DNA from: Clostridiales bacterium
GTDB taxonomy: Bacteria; Bacillota; Clostridia; Lachnospirales; WQUN01
Length of the DNA stretch: 13,364 nt
Reading direction: 5' to 3'
Assembly: GCA_031289625.1 (NCBI GenBank)
Contig: JAITPB010000154.1
Coordinates: 1 to 13,364 of the forward strand
In this document: positions 7,243-13,364 of the stretch, piece after piece
Layout of the letters: each line of letters opens with the position of its first letter
How positions within the stretch are numbered: the stretch's first letter is position 1
Translations under genes and position numbers: made by a program
Notes under the pieces: model-generated
The model's input: only the letters and a program-made list of their open reading frames with translations
Database searches by the model: none
Told to the model about the DNA's origin: nothing

Positions 7243-8436
7243 CTATTCAATAATCTTAACGACAGTGCCCGCGCCAACGGTACGCCCGCCTTCACGAATG
7301 GCCAGGCGCGAACCCTGCTCCATGGCGATGGGCGTGATCAGCTCAATCGTCATTTCGATGTTATCGCCGGGCATACACATTTCGGTGCCTTCCGGCAGGG
7401 TGATAACGCCAGTCACATCCGTGGTTCTAAAATAGAACTGTGGACGGTAGTTGTTAAAGAACGGTTTGTGCCGGCCGCCCTCATCCGCGGATAAAACATA
7501 CACCTGCGCGGTGAACTTGGTGTGCGGGGTAATGCTGCCAGGCTTGGCCAGCACCTGACCTCTTTCAATTTCACTTCTTTGCACGCCGCGGAGCAAAATG
7601 CCGATGTTATCGCCCGCCTGGGCAAAGTCCAGCAATTTCTTGAACATTTCTATGCCGGTCACAACCACTTTGCGCTTTTCCGTGGTCAGGCCGACAATTT
7701 CGACTTCTTCCTGAATCTTTAACTGCCCGCGCTCCACACGGCCCGTCGCGACAGTGCCGCGGCCCGTGATGGAAAAGACGTCTTCCACAGGCATCAAGAA
7801 CGGCTTATCATTGGCGCGCTCCGGCGTCGGAATGTATTCGTCCACCTTGCTCATCAATTCAACAATGCCGTCGCCCCACGCGCTGGCCGTATCCTGCAAG
7901 GCAAGCAGAGCAGAGCCTCTGACGACCGGAATGTCGTCGCCGGGGAACTGGTACTCGTTGAGCAGATCGCGAATCTCCATTTCCACGAGATCCAAAAGCT
8001 CCTCGTCGTCTACGGCGTCCGCTTTGTTCATAAAGACGACCATCCAGGGCACGTTCACCTGACGGGCCAGCAGAACATGCTCACGCGTCTGCGCCATCGG
8101 GCCGTCCGTCGCCGCCACGACCAGGATCGCGCCGTCCATCTGCGCGGCGCCCGTGATCATGTTCTTGATATAGTCGGCATGGCCGGGGCAGTCTACATGG
8201 GCGTAGTGCCTGTTCTCCGTTTCATACTCCACGTGTGTGGTGGAAATCGTGATGCCGCGCGCTTTCTCCTCAGGCGCTTTATCAATTTTATCGAAAGGAA
8301 TAAACTCGCCCAGGTTAAACCTGTCATGCAGCGTCTTCGTGATCGCGGCCGTCAGCGTGGTCTTGCCATGGTCGATATGACCAATCGTACCGATGTTGAC
8401 ATGGGGCTTATTTCTTTCAAATTTTGCCTTACCCAT
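7243..8436 (-). CDS. tuf: translation elongation factor Tu
   Basis: GTPase that delivers aminoacyl-tRNA to the ribosomal A site. The product is 397 residues, normal length, with all GTP-binding motifs: GHIDHGKT (residues 19-26), RGITI, DCPGH, NKAD and GSAL. Domains 2 and 3 follow, with GRGTVATGRVERG, the GGRHKPFFNNYRPQFYFRTTD segment and the C-terminus AGTVVKIIE. The stretch VNVPWMVVFMNKAD before the G4 motif is slightly unusual; the common form there is nearer VGVPYIVVFLNK. The start is ATG 8434-8436 with GGAGGA at 8446-8451 on the minus strand. It is the last gene of the rpsL-rpsG-fusA-tuf operon but is separated from fusA by 122 bases that hold a good promoter, so it should also be made independently. 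The rpsJ gene of the S10 operon, which often follows tuf, does not follow here; a strong terminator does. Confidence 0.98.
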   Translation of the reverse strand: MGKAKFERNKPHVNIGTIGHIDHGKTTLTAAITKTLHDRFNLGEFIPFDKIDKAPEEKARGITISTTHVEYETENRHYAHVDCPGHADYIKNMITGAAQMDGAILVVAATDGPMAQTREHVLLARQVNVPWMVVFMNKADAVDDEELLDLVEMEIRDLLNEYQFPGDDIPVVRGSALLALQDTASAWGDGIVELMSKVDEYIPTPERANDKPFLMPVEDVFSITGRGTVATGRVERGQLKIQEEVEIVGLTTEKRKVVVTGIEMFKKLLDFAQAGDNIGILLRGVQRSEIERGQVLAKPGSITPHTKFTAQVYVLSADEGGRHKPFFNNYRPQFYFRTTDVTGVITLPEGTEMCMPGDNIEMTIELITPIAMEQGSRLAIREGGRTVGAGTVVKIIE

Positions 8437-8523
8437 TCTCTATAGTCCTCCGTTTCAACTCACGCCCGGCTGAGCCAGGGCTTCGGCGCCATGATCCCAG
8501 CCAGGATGGTTTTGGTTAGCATT

Positions 8524-8551
8524 ATTATAATCGTTTGCGTGGGATTTGCAA
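8524..8551 (-). promoter_or_regulatory. internal sigma-A-type promoter for tuf
   Basis: On the minus strand a -35-like TTGCAA (8546-8551) is separated by 16 bases from a consensus -10 TATAAT (8524-8529). It begins seven bases after the fusA stop codon and would yield a tuf leader of about 80 bases. Within that leader, around 8462-8479, GCCC-T-GGC and GCCGGGC can form a short hairpin with one bulged base and no T-run. A separate tuf promoter fits the higher demand for EF-Tu than for EF-G. Confidence 0.65.
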
Positions 8552-8558
8552 TAGGTTT

Positions 8559-10649
8559 TTAGGCGCCGCCGCGGCCCTGCGCCATTTTGTCCTGCATATT
8601 TTTGGGTACAGGTTCGTAATGATGCACTTCCATATTGTATACGCCGCGGCCCTGCGTCTTCGAACGCAAATCTGTCGCGTAGCCGAACATTTCAGCCAGC
8701 GGGACAAAGGCGTGTATGATCTGCGCGTTGTTTTGGGCTTCCATGCCGTCAATATGCCCGCGCCGGCTGTTGACGTCGCCGATTACATCGCCCATATATT
8801 CCTCCGGCACAGTGATCTCCACTTTCATGATCGGCTCCAGCAGCGCGGGATCCGATTTGCGCATCGCTTCTTTAAACGCGATAGAGCCGGCAATTTTAAA
8901 GGCCATCTCCGAGGAGTCCACGTCGTGGTAACTGCCGTCGTACAGCGTGGCTTTGAGGCCGACCACGGGATAACCGCCGATCACGCCGGAGCGCATGGCG
9001 TCTTTAATGCCATCATCTATGGCTGGAACAAATTCTTTTGGAATGACGCCGCCGATGATCGCGTTGACAAACTCGTAAGGTTTATCCGCGTCGTTGGCGT
9101 CTAAAGGCTCAAACTTGATTTTACAATGCCCGTACTGCCCATGGCCGCCAGATTGCCGGATATAACGTCCCTCTGACTCCACGGCCCGCCGGAAAGCCTC
9201 GCGGTAAGCTACCTGCGGCTTGCCCACGTTCGCCTCCACTTTGAACTCGCGCAGCAGCCGATCCACAATGATTTCCAAGTGCAGCTCGCCCATGCCGGAA
9301 ATAATCGTCTGACCCGTGTCTTGATCCGTGTAGGTTTTAAATGTGGGATCCTCTTCCGCCAGCTTTGAGAGCGCAATGCCCATTTTATCGCGGCCGGCTT
9401 TGGTCTTCGGCTCAATCGCCACGGATATGACCGGCTCGGGAAAATTCATGGACTCCAGAATCACCTCGTGCGCCTCGTCACAGAGCGTGTCGCCCGTTGT
9501 AGTAAATTTTAAGCCCACAGCGGCGGCAATGTCGCCTGCATAAACCCTGTCGATTTCTTCCCTGTGGTTGGCGTGCATCTGGAGAATCCGCCCGATGCGC
9601 TCTTTTTTGTCCTTCACGGAATTGAACACATAGGATCCGGAATCCAGCGATCCGGAATACACTCTGAAAAAAGCCAGTTTCCCCACAAAGGGGTCGTTCA
9701 TGATCTTAAAGGCCAGCGCCGAAAATGGCTCTTTGTCGGACGAATGCCGTTCAACAGGCTCTTCGCTGCCGGGCAGCGTTCCTTTGATGGCAGGGACGTC
9801 GGTCGGCGCTGGCATATAATCCACCACGCCGTCCAAAAGTTTTTGCACACCCTTGTTTTTATAGGCGGAACCGCAGAAGACCGGCGTCAGATCACAGCTG
9901 ACACAAGCCTTTCGCATGGCGGTCTTTAATTCCTCAACAGACGGCTCTTCGCCGGAAATATATTTCTCCATGAGTTCTTCGTCCGTCTCGGAAATAGACT
10001 CCACCATTTCCACACGCGTTTTTTCCGCTCTTTCCAAATAATCCGCGGGGATGTCCTCTACAGAGACGTCCTTGCCTAAATCATCCAGATAAAAATACGC
10101 GCGCATATCCATCAGGTCGATCAAGCCTTTGAATGTGTCCTCCGCGCCGATGGGGATTTGCACGGGCACAGGACGCGCGCCCAGCCGATCTTTGATCATG
10201 GATATTGCCTTGTAAAAATCGGCGCCCATGATGTCCATTTTATTGATAAAAGCAATCCTCGGCACGTTATAGCGATCCGCTTGCCGCCAGACTGTCTCTG
10301 ATTGAGGCTCCACACCGCCTTTGGCGCAGAAAACGCCCACCGCGCCGTCCAGCACCCGCAAAGAACGCTCCACCTCGACAGTAAAGTCAACGTGCCCCGG
10401 CGTGTCAATGATGTTAATTCTATGGTTTTCCCACTGGGTAGTTGTTGCGGCGGACGTAATGGTAATGCCTCTTTCCTGCTCCTGCTCCATCCAGTCCATG
10501 ACGGCCGTACCCTCATGAACCTCGCCCAGCTTATAATTGCGGCCCGTATAATACAAGATGCGTTCGGTCAGAGTGGTTTTACCCGCGTCAATGTGCGCCA
10601 TGATTCCAATATTTCTCGTCTGTTCTAGGGGAAAAGCTCTCTCCGCCAT
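8559..10649 (-). CDS. fusA: translation elongation factor G
   Basis: GTPase that drives translocation of tRNA and mRNA after peptide bond formation, and also takes part in ribosome recycling. The 696-residue product has the standard five-domain layout. The G domain shows AHIDAGKT (residues 18-25), RGITITSAATT, DTPGHVDFTVEVERSLRVLDG and NKMD, followed by the G-prime insert, domain 2, SGMGELHLEI in domain 3, RQSGGHGQYGH in domain 4 and the C-terminal SRRGHIDGM region in domain 5. The motifs belong to the housekeeping fusA type rather than to tetracycline- or fusidate-resistance paralogues. The start is ATG 10647-10649 with GAGGA at about 10656-10660 on the minus strand. It begins 16 bases after the rpsG stop, as expected in the operon. 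The GC-rich gene carries long antisense open frames, which I regard as shadows. Confidence 0.98.
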   Translation of the reverse strand: MAERAFPLEQTRNIGIMAHIDAGKTTLTERILYYTGRNYKLGEVHEGTAVMDWMEQEQERGITITSAATTTQWENHRINIIDTPGHVDFTVEVERSLRVLDGAVGVFCAKGGVEPQSETVWRQADRYNVPRIAFINKMDIMGADFYKAISMIKDRLGARPVPVQIPIGAEDTFKGLIDLMDMRAYFYLDDLGKDVSVEDIPADYLERAEKTRVEMVESISETDEELMEKYISGEEPSVEELKTAMRKACVSCDLTPVFCGSAYKNKGVQKLLDGVVDYMPAPTDVPAIKGTLPGSEEPVERHSSDKEPFSALAFKIMNDPFVGKLAFFRVYSGSLDSGSYVFNSVKDKKERIGRILQMHANHREEIDRVYAGDIAAAVGLKFTTTGDTLCDEAHEVILESMNFPEPVISVAIEPKTKAGRDKMGIALSKLAEEDPTFKTYTDQDTGQTIISGMGELHLEIIVDRLLREFKVEANVGKPQVAYREAFRRAVESEGRYIRQSGGHGQYGHCKIKFEPLDANDADKPYEFVNAIIGGVIPKEFVPAIDDGIKDAMRSGVIGGYPVVGLKATLYDGSYHDVDSSEMAFKIAGSIAFKEAMRKSDPALLEPIMKVEITVPEEYMGDVIGDVNSRRGHIDGMEAQNNAQIIHAFVPLAEMFGYATDLRSKTQGRGVYNMEVHHYEPVPKNMQDKMAQGRGGA

Positions 10650-10665
10650 ATCTATTCCTCATTTA

Positions 10666-11136
10666 TTACCATTTATAATGAGAGAACGCCTTATTTGCGT
10701 CCGCCATTTTATGGGTCTCTTCTTTTTTCTTTACAGCACCGCCTGTACCCGCCAGAGCGTCTAAAATTTCATTGGCCAGGCGATCCACCATAGTTTTTTC
10801 CCCGCGCCGCCTGGCGTACAGCACCAGCCAGCGCAGCCCCAGCGCCTGCCGCCTGTCTGGCAGAACCTCAATAGGCACCTGGTACGTGGCGCCGCCAACG
10901 CGGCGGGCCTTTACTTCCAGCACCGGCATAATGCTGCCCAGCGCTTCCTCAAAACATTCTATGGCAGGCGCGCCTTTCTTGGCGGTCACCTGCTCGAAAG
11001 CTCCATATACAATTTTTTCCGCGACGCCTTTTTTGCCGTCCAGCATAATGGTATTGATGAGCTTCGTCACAATTTTACTCTTATACAGCGGATCCGGCAG
11101 GACGTCCCTTTTGGGAACATGACCTTTCCTTGGCAC
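10666..11136 (-). CDS. rpsG: 30S ribosomal protein S7
   Basis: Primary 16S rRNA-binding protein that nucleates assembly of the 30S head and lies at the E/P-site mRNA channel. The 156-residue product has the typical length and sequence: MPRKGHVPKRDVLPDP at the N-terminus, the ARRVGGATYQVP beta-hairpin region, RRGEKTMVDRLANEI and the C-terminal ANKAFSHYKW. The start codon is GTG (11134-11136), chosen because the product then begins with the normal S7 N-terminus and AAGGAGGGA lies six bases upstream. It sits between rpsL and fusA. In E. coli S7 represses translation from the rpsL-rpsG spacer; the structured spacer here would allow something similar, but that is inference. Confidence 0.98.
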   Translation of the reverse strand: MPRKGHVPKRDVLPDPLYKSKIVTKLINTIMLDGKKGVAEKIVYGAFEQVTAKKGAPAIECFEEALGSIMPVLEVKARRVGGATYQVPIEVLPDRRQALGLRWLVLYARRRGEKTMVDRLANEILDALAGTGGAVKKKEETHKMADANKAFSHYKW

Positions 11137-11141
11137 GAACT

Positions 11142-11150
11142 TCCCTCCTT
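11142..11150 (-). promoter_or_regulatory. ribosome binding site of rpsG
   Basis: On the minus strand AAGGAGGGA lies five bases before the GTG start at 11134-11136 (bases 11137-11141 intervene). This near-perfect site compensates for the non-ATG codon and fixes the start. Confidence 0.85.
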
Positions 11151-11206
11151 AATTAGAGATTCTATCATCGGTACTCGCGCCGCCTCTTGCCCGCAGCGTG
11201 AACGCG

Positions 11207-11250
11207 CCTGTACTGCTTGACATCAGGCAGATATCTTCATTGTACAGGGC
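11207..11250 (-). promoter_or_regulatory. structured rpsL-rpsG intercistronic region
   Basis: The spacer between rpsL and rpsG is 117 bases, long for such an operon. Starting about four bases after the rpsL stop, CCTGTAC and GTACAGG (11242-11248 and 11207-11213) form a seven-base stem, extendable by G-C with a bulged C. They enclose 28 bases that can hold an inner CTGC/GCAG stem stacked on the outer 3' arm. There is no T-run, so it is not a terminator. By position it resembles the E. coli S7 translational operator, but I have no sequence match to support S7 binding. Confidence 0.4.
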
Positions 11251-11253
11251 AAA

Positions 11254-11667
11254 TTATTTCTTGCTGCGTTTCGCGCCATATTTGGAACGGGCCTGCTTCC
11301 GCTTGGCGACGCCGGCAGTGTCCAGCGTGCCTCGGATGATGTGATAGCGGACGCCAGGCACATCCTTGACCCTGCCGCCTCTGATGAGAACCACGCTGTG
11401 CTCCTGCAGGTTGTGCCCCTCACCAGGGATATAGCAGGTTACTTCCATCGTGTTGGAAAGCCGCACTCTGGCGATTTTACGCAGCGCCGAGTTCGGTTTC
11501 TTGGGCGTCGCAGTTTTGACTGACGTACATACGCCGCGTTTTTGCGGGCTGGCCAAATCCGTTTGCCGTCCTTTTTTGGTGTTGTAACCGCGCAGGAGCG
11601 CCGGCGCCGTAGATTTCTTCCGGACGGTTTTCCGCTCGATCCGCACCAATTGATTGAATGTTGGCAT
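11254..11667 (-). CDS. rpsL: 30S ribosomal protein S12
   Basis: Decoding-centre protein of the small subunit that controls accuracy. The 137-residue product is the long Gram-positive form, with a 13-15 residue insertion near residues 25-40 (GYNTKKGRQTDLAS) compared with the 124-residue proteobacterial protein. Conserved segments are SPQKRGVCTSV, TPKKPNSALRK, GEGHNLQEHSVVLIRGGRV and KDVPGVRYHIIRG. The lysines whose mutation commonly gives streptomycin resistance (within TPKKPN and GGRVKD) are both wild type, and the Asp of KDVPG that RimO methylthiolates in other bacteria is present. The start is ATG 11665-11667 with a perfect AAGGAGGT just upstream. It is first in the rpsL-rpsG-fusA-tuf operon and has its own strong promoter. 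No rpoC or L7Ae-type gene precedes it, unlike in most Bacillota. Confidence 0.98.
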   Translation of the reverse strand: MPTFNQLVRIERKTVRKKSTAPALLRGYNTKKGRQTDLASPQKRGVCTSVKTATPKKPNSALRKIARVRLSNTMEVTCYIPGEGHNLQEHSVVLIRGGRVKDVPGVRYHIIRGTLDTAGVAKRKQARSKYGAKRSKK

Positions 11668-11695
11668 TTTGCACCTCCTTAGAGTATATCTGCCT

Positions 11696-11748
11696 TTGCC
11701 AACGCAAAAAAATCCTAGATTTTCCGTCTGTTTGGCAATGCTAGGATT
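11696..11748 (-). promoter_or_regulatory. interleaved inverted repeats in the rpsL promoter and leader
   Basis: In the minus direction, repeat 1 is AATCCTAG (11748-11741) and CTAGGATT (11718-11711), the second arm followed by a seven-T run (11712-11706). Repeat 2 is TTGCCAA (11738-11732) and TTGGCAA (11702-11696). The arms alternate (1, 2, 1', 2'), so both helices can coexist only as a pseudoknot. The predicted transcription start falls between arm 1 and arm 2. Transcripts from the rpsL promoter should therefore form only repeat 2, while read-through from the upstream gene could form repeat 1 as a terminator. At DNA level, arm 1 covers part of the -10 element, so an operator role is also possible. 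Confidence 0.5.
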
Positions 11749-11774
11749 CTATCATTGCAGACGTGAAAAGTCAA
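11746..11774 (-). promoter_or_regulatory. strong sigma-A-type promoter of the rpsL operon
   Basis: On the minus strand TTGACT (11769-11774) and TAGAAT (11746-11751) each match the consensus at five of six positions and are exactly 17 bases apart. The predicted transcription start is near 11738-11740, about 72 bases before the rpsL ATG. One arm of an inverted repeat overlaps the -10 element. Confidence 0.8.
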
Positions 11775-11831
11775 GGATTTTGCGGATACTGTGTGATTAT
11801 TCTGTGATAATGCCTCTTTAAAGATTCGTTT

Positions 11832-12518
11832 TTAGCCTTTGCCGTCCGCCGCTGACAGCAGGGCAACAACTTCGCCTGTTTTGCCATTGAGTACGCCTGT
11901 ATAGCAGCCGATTTCTGGGAATTCTTCCACGTTTTTCGGATACAGGCTTATGAACCATGTTGGGGTTTCCTGCCCGTCAAAGGTTGTGTAGAATGTGGCC
12001 TTTACGTCAAATCGTTCAAGCAATTCCGGCTTCAGCGCGTATTTCCCGACGATTTTCTCTGTCGCGAAGGCTTTGGCGGCGCCTTCGTCCATGTCGCCGT
12101 CTGACGGCTGGCCTTGGACAGAAAGAACCGGGCGGGTGTCCGGTCCGCCAAAACGATTAATCACCGCTTCCGCCACGTCGCCTTCATAGTTGTCTACACG
12201 CAGTATCTCATCGCCGGATTTGTACGTCACAGTGGCGTTTGCGCCGCTCTCGCCATAAAAATACTGAACGAGGACAATCTCGCCGTTCGGCAATGTTTTC
12301 AGCAGCGTCTGCACCTCATCCGCAGGGGAAAGCTCCACAAAGTTGGCTTCCAACTCCGCCGTTGTTTCCGGCACTTTATCCAACGCGACAGCAGAAATTT
12401 CCGCGTCGAAGCCTGCCGCTAATGCCTGCGAAACGATAACGCTGTTCGCGAAAATCGCGCCCGCCCCGATCAGGGCTGTAAAGACAGCCGCCCCCACGAT
12501 TGTGTTTCTCTTTTTCAT
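11832..12518 (-). CDS. secreted or membrane-anchored protein of unknown function, possibly PepSY-like
   Basis: I do not recognise this 228-residue protein. The N-terminus is a classical Sec signal or anchor: basic MKKRN, about 20 hydrophobic residues, then SQALAAG, a plausible signal peptidase I site. The rest is acidic with no cysteine cluster or catalytic motif I can name; a single Cys lies near the C-terminus in PEIGCYTGVL. The last part (TWFISLYPKN through LNGKTGEVVALLS) has the alternating pattern and the G-x-T-G-E-V ending seen in PepSY-type domains, a resemblance rather than an assignment. ATG 12516-12518 is preferred over GTG 12525-12527 because AAGGAG lies eight bases before the ATG and would overlap the GTG. 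It starts 63 bases after a histidine kinase gene on the same strand and probably belongs to that signalling locus. It precedes the rpsL promoter, with no clear terminator of its own unless inverted repeat 1 acts as one. Confidence 0.8.
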   Translation of the reverse strand: MKKRNTIVGAAVFTALIGAGAIFANSVIVSQALAAGFDAEISAVALDKVPETTAELEANFVELSPADEVQTLLKTLPNGEIVLVQYFYGESGANATVTYKSGDEILRVDNYEGDVAEAVINRFGGPDTRPVLSVQGQPSDGDMDEGAAKAFATEKIVGKYALKPELLERFDVKATFYTTFDGQETPTWFISLYPKNVEEFPEIGCYTGVLNGKTGEVVALLSAADGKG

Positions 12519-12526
12519 TACGCTCA

Positions 12527-12532
12527 CTCCTT
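12527..12532 (-). promoter_or_regulatory. ribosome binding site that sets the start of the secreted protein gene
   Basis: On the minus strand AAGGAG is spaced eight bases from ATG 12516-12518. The upstream in-frame GTG at 12525-12527 overlaps this site and can be discarded. Confidence 0.8.
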
Positions 12533-12553
12533 ATGATTTGGTTTAACACCGTT

Positions 12554-12562
12554 ATCATAGCA
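12554..12562 (-). promoter_or_regulatory. possible extended -10 promoter for the secreted protein gene
   Basis: On the minus strand TGCTATGAT contains an extended -10 (TGN followed by TATGAT, five of six matches). No good -35 is visible at the right distance. If real, it would express the secreted protein separately from the kinase; if not, the two are simply cotranscribed. Confidence 0.3.
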
Positions 12563-12581
12563 AGTGGATATTGCCGTGCCG

Positions 12582-13364
12582 TCATGAAGTTGTTACCGTG
12601 TTGTAAAATGTTATTTCTATTGCCGCGCCTTTTTCGGGTTCTGAAAAAATTTCCATCTTGGCGCTGTGAACGTCACAAATTTTAGCGCACAGGGCAAGTC
12701 CCAATCCCGCACCGCCGTCTTTCCTTGCACGAGCCTTATCAATCCGATAGAACGGCTCTGTTACTTTGGCGATTTCTTCGGATGCCATGCCGCGCCCGTT
12801 ATCCGCTACCCAGAGGACACAGTCTCCACTTTCCTCAATTAGGCGTGAGCTTATCGTCACAACGCCGCCTTGCTGAGAAGCCTTGACCGCGTTTTCAAGC
12901 AGATTTTGCAACAGGGATTCGATCAAAACAGCGTCGCCATAGGCGTTTACCGCCTGCAAATCCATATTCAGCCCAATCACTTTTTTGTTCAACTGTTCCG
13001 CGCATGTCATCGCAGCGTTTGCAGCGGCGGATTCGAGCGAAACCCACTGTTTTTGAATTGCACAAAACGGTATTTGCGTGAGCGCCATTAATTTTTGTGA
13101 CATTTGTTGAATGCGGCGGATTTGGTCTGCGATATAGCCGATGGAGCGTTCCCGTTCCTCATCGCTGATACTGCCGATTTTTAACAGTTCGGCGTACCCT
13201 GCAACGGCGGTTATCGGCGTGCGTAATTCGTGAGAAAGATTGTTGATAAACTGTTCTCTGCTTTCGTTCAGCCGCGTCAGTTCCGCGATACGGCTTTGAA
13301 TGCTGCCGGCCATCCTATTAAAGCTGTTCGCGAAATCGGCTATCTCGTCGCTGCCCTTGACGTC
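12582..13364 (-). CDS. two-component sensor histidine kinase, C-terminal part; 5' end outside the window
   Basis: The last 260 residues of an envelope sensor kinase; the frame is open to the window edge, so the internal ATG at 13311-13313 is not the start. The first visible residues (GSDEIADFANSFNRM) are the end of a HAMP domain, which implies at least one preceding membrane segment and an extracytoplasmic sensor region. The HisKA dimerisation domain follows with NNLSHELRTPITAV; the phosphoacceptor His codon is 13230-13232. The HATPase_c domain has the N box LLQNLLENAVKAS, the G1 box VADNGRGM, the F box TEPFYRID and the G2 box GAGLGLALCAKIC, all intact. The response regulator is expected just upstream of the missing 5' end, by the usual gene order. 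A gene for an exported protein follows 63 bases downstream on the same strand. The ligand cannot be inferred because the sensor domain is not in the window. Confidence 0.95.
   Translation of the reverse strand, partial: DVKGSDEIADFANSFNRMAGSIQSRIAELTRLNESREQFINNLSHELRTPITAVAGYAELLKIGSISDEERERSIGYIADQIRRIQQMSQKLMALTQIPFCAIQKQWVSLESAAANAAMTCAEQLNKKVIGLNMDLQAVNAYGDAVLIESLLQNLLENAVKASQQGGVVTISSRLIEESGDCVLWVADNGRGMASEEIAKVTEPFYRIDKARARKDGGAGLGLALCAKICDVHSAKMEIFSEPEKGAAIEITFYNTVTTS

Noticed and set aside
7138..7494. 118-residue plus-strand frame running from the spacer into tuf
   Set aside because: It crosses the strong terminator stem and then reads the antisense of the tuf C-terminal codons.
8535..9104. 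189-residue open frame on the plus strand opposite the fusA end
   Set aside because: It lies wholly antisense to a well-conserved gene, its product is His/Arg/Phe-rich as expected from reading codons backwards, and it overlaps the tuf promoter region. A shadow.
11815..11824. TCTTTAAAGA palindrome after the secreted protein gene
   Set aside because: A ten-base AT palindrome with no loop and no T-run; too weak for a terminator and with no known operator match.
12636..12655. Partial CodY-box-like sequence (AATTTTTTCAGAA on the minus strand)
   Set aside because: Only one half-site fits, and it lies inside the histidine kinase coding region near its end, with no promoter beside it.

Overview
The window looks like ordinary chromosomal sequence from a Bacillota (Firmicutes) bacterium of moderate-to-high GC. 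The main evidence is a CodY regulator whose DNA-binding domain is almost the textbook sequence, the long (137-residue) Gram-positive form of ribosomal protein S12, strong AGGAGG-type ribosome binding sites, and clostridial-looking EF-G and EF-Tu. I cannot place it more finely. No phage, transposon, CRISPR array, tRNA or rRNA is visible.

Layout. Bases 1-7118 are read on the plus strand: the 3' part of topA (DNA topoisomerase I), codY (GTP/branched-chain-amino-acid sensing repressor), a probable intrinsic terminator, then sbcD and sbcC (the Mre11/Rad50-like nuclease pair) with overlapping stop and start. Bases 7243-13364 are read on the minus strand. In transcription order they hold the 3' part of a sensor histidine kinase, a secreted protein of unknown function, and the translation operon rpsL-rpsG-fusA-tuf. 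The two blocks converge on a very strong hairpin at 7157-7215 that can end transcription from both sides. No stretch above 300 bases lacks a gene. The longest gaps are 11668-11831 (rpsL promoter and leader), 7119-7242 (terminator), 8437-8558 (tuf promoter and leader) and 11137-11253 (structured rpsL-rpsG spacer).

How the genes work together. The minus block supplies core translation factors (S12, S7, EF-G, EF-Tu) from one good promoter before rpsL and a second, internal one before tuf. The plus block is genome maintenance plus nutrient sensing. The kinase and the exported protein behind it probably form part of an envelope-sensing two-component module whose response regulator would lie outside the window.

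Most interesting points: (1) a palindromic repeat inserted in frame just after the zinc hook of SbcC; (2) two interleaved inverted repeats, one with a T-run, overlapping the rpsL promoter and leader; (3) topA directly followed by codY, without the trmFO-xerC-hslV-hslU genes that lie between them in Bacillus; (4) an rpsL-to-tuf operon detached from both rpoBC and the S10 operon. I found no convincing wholly new system; these are local oddities in a housekeeping region.
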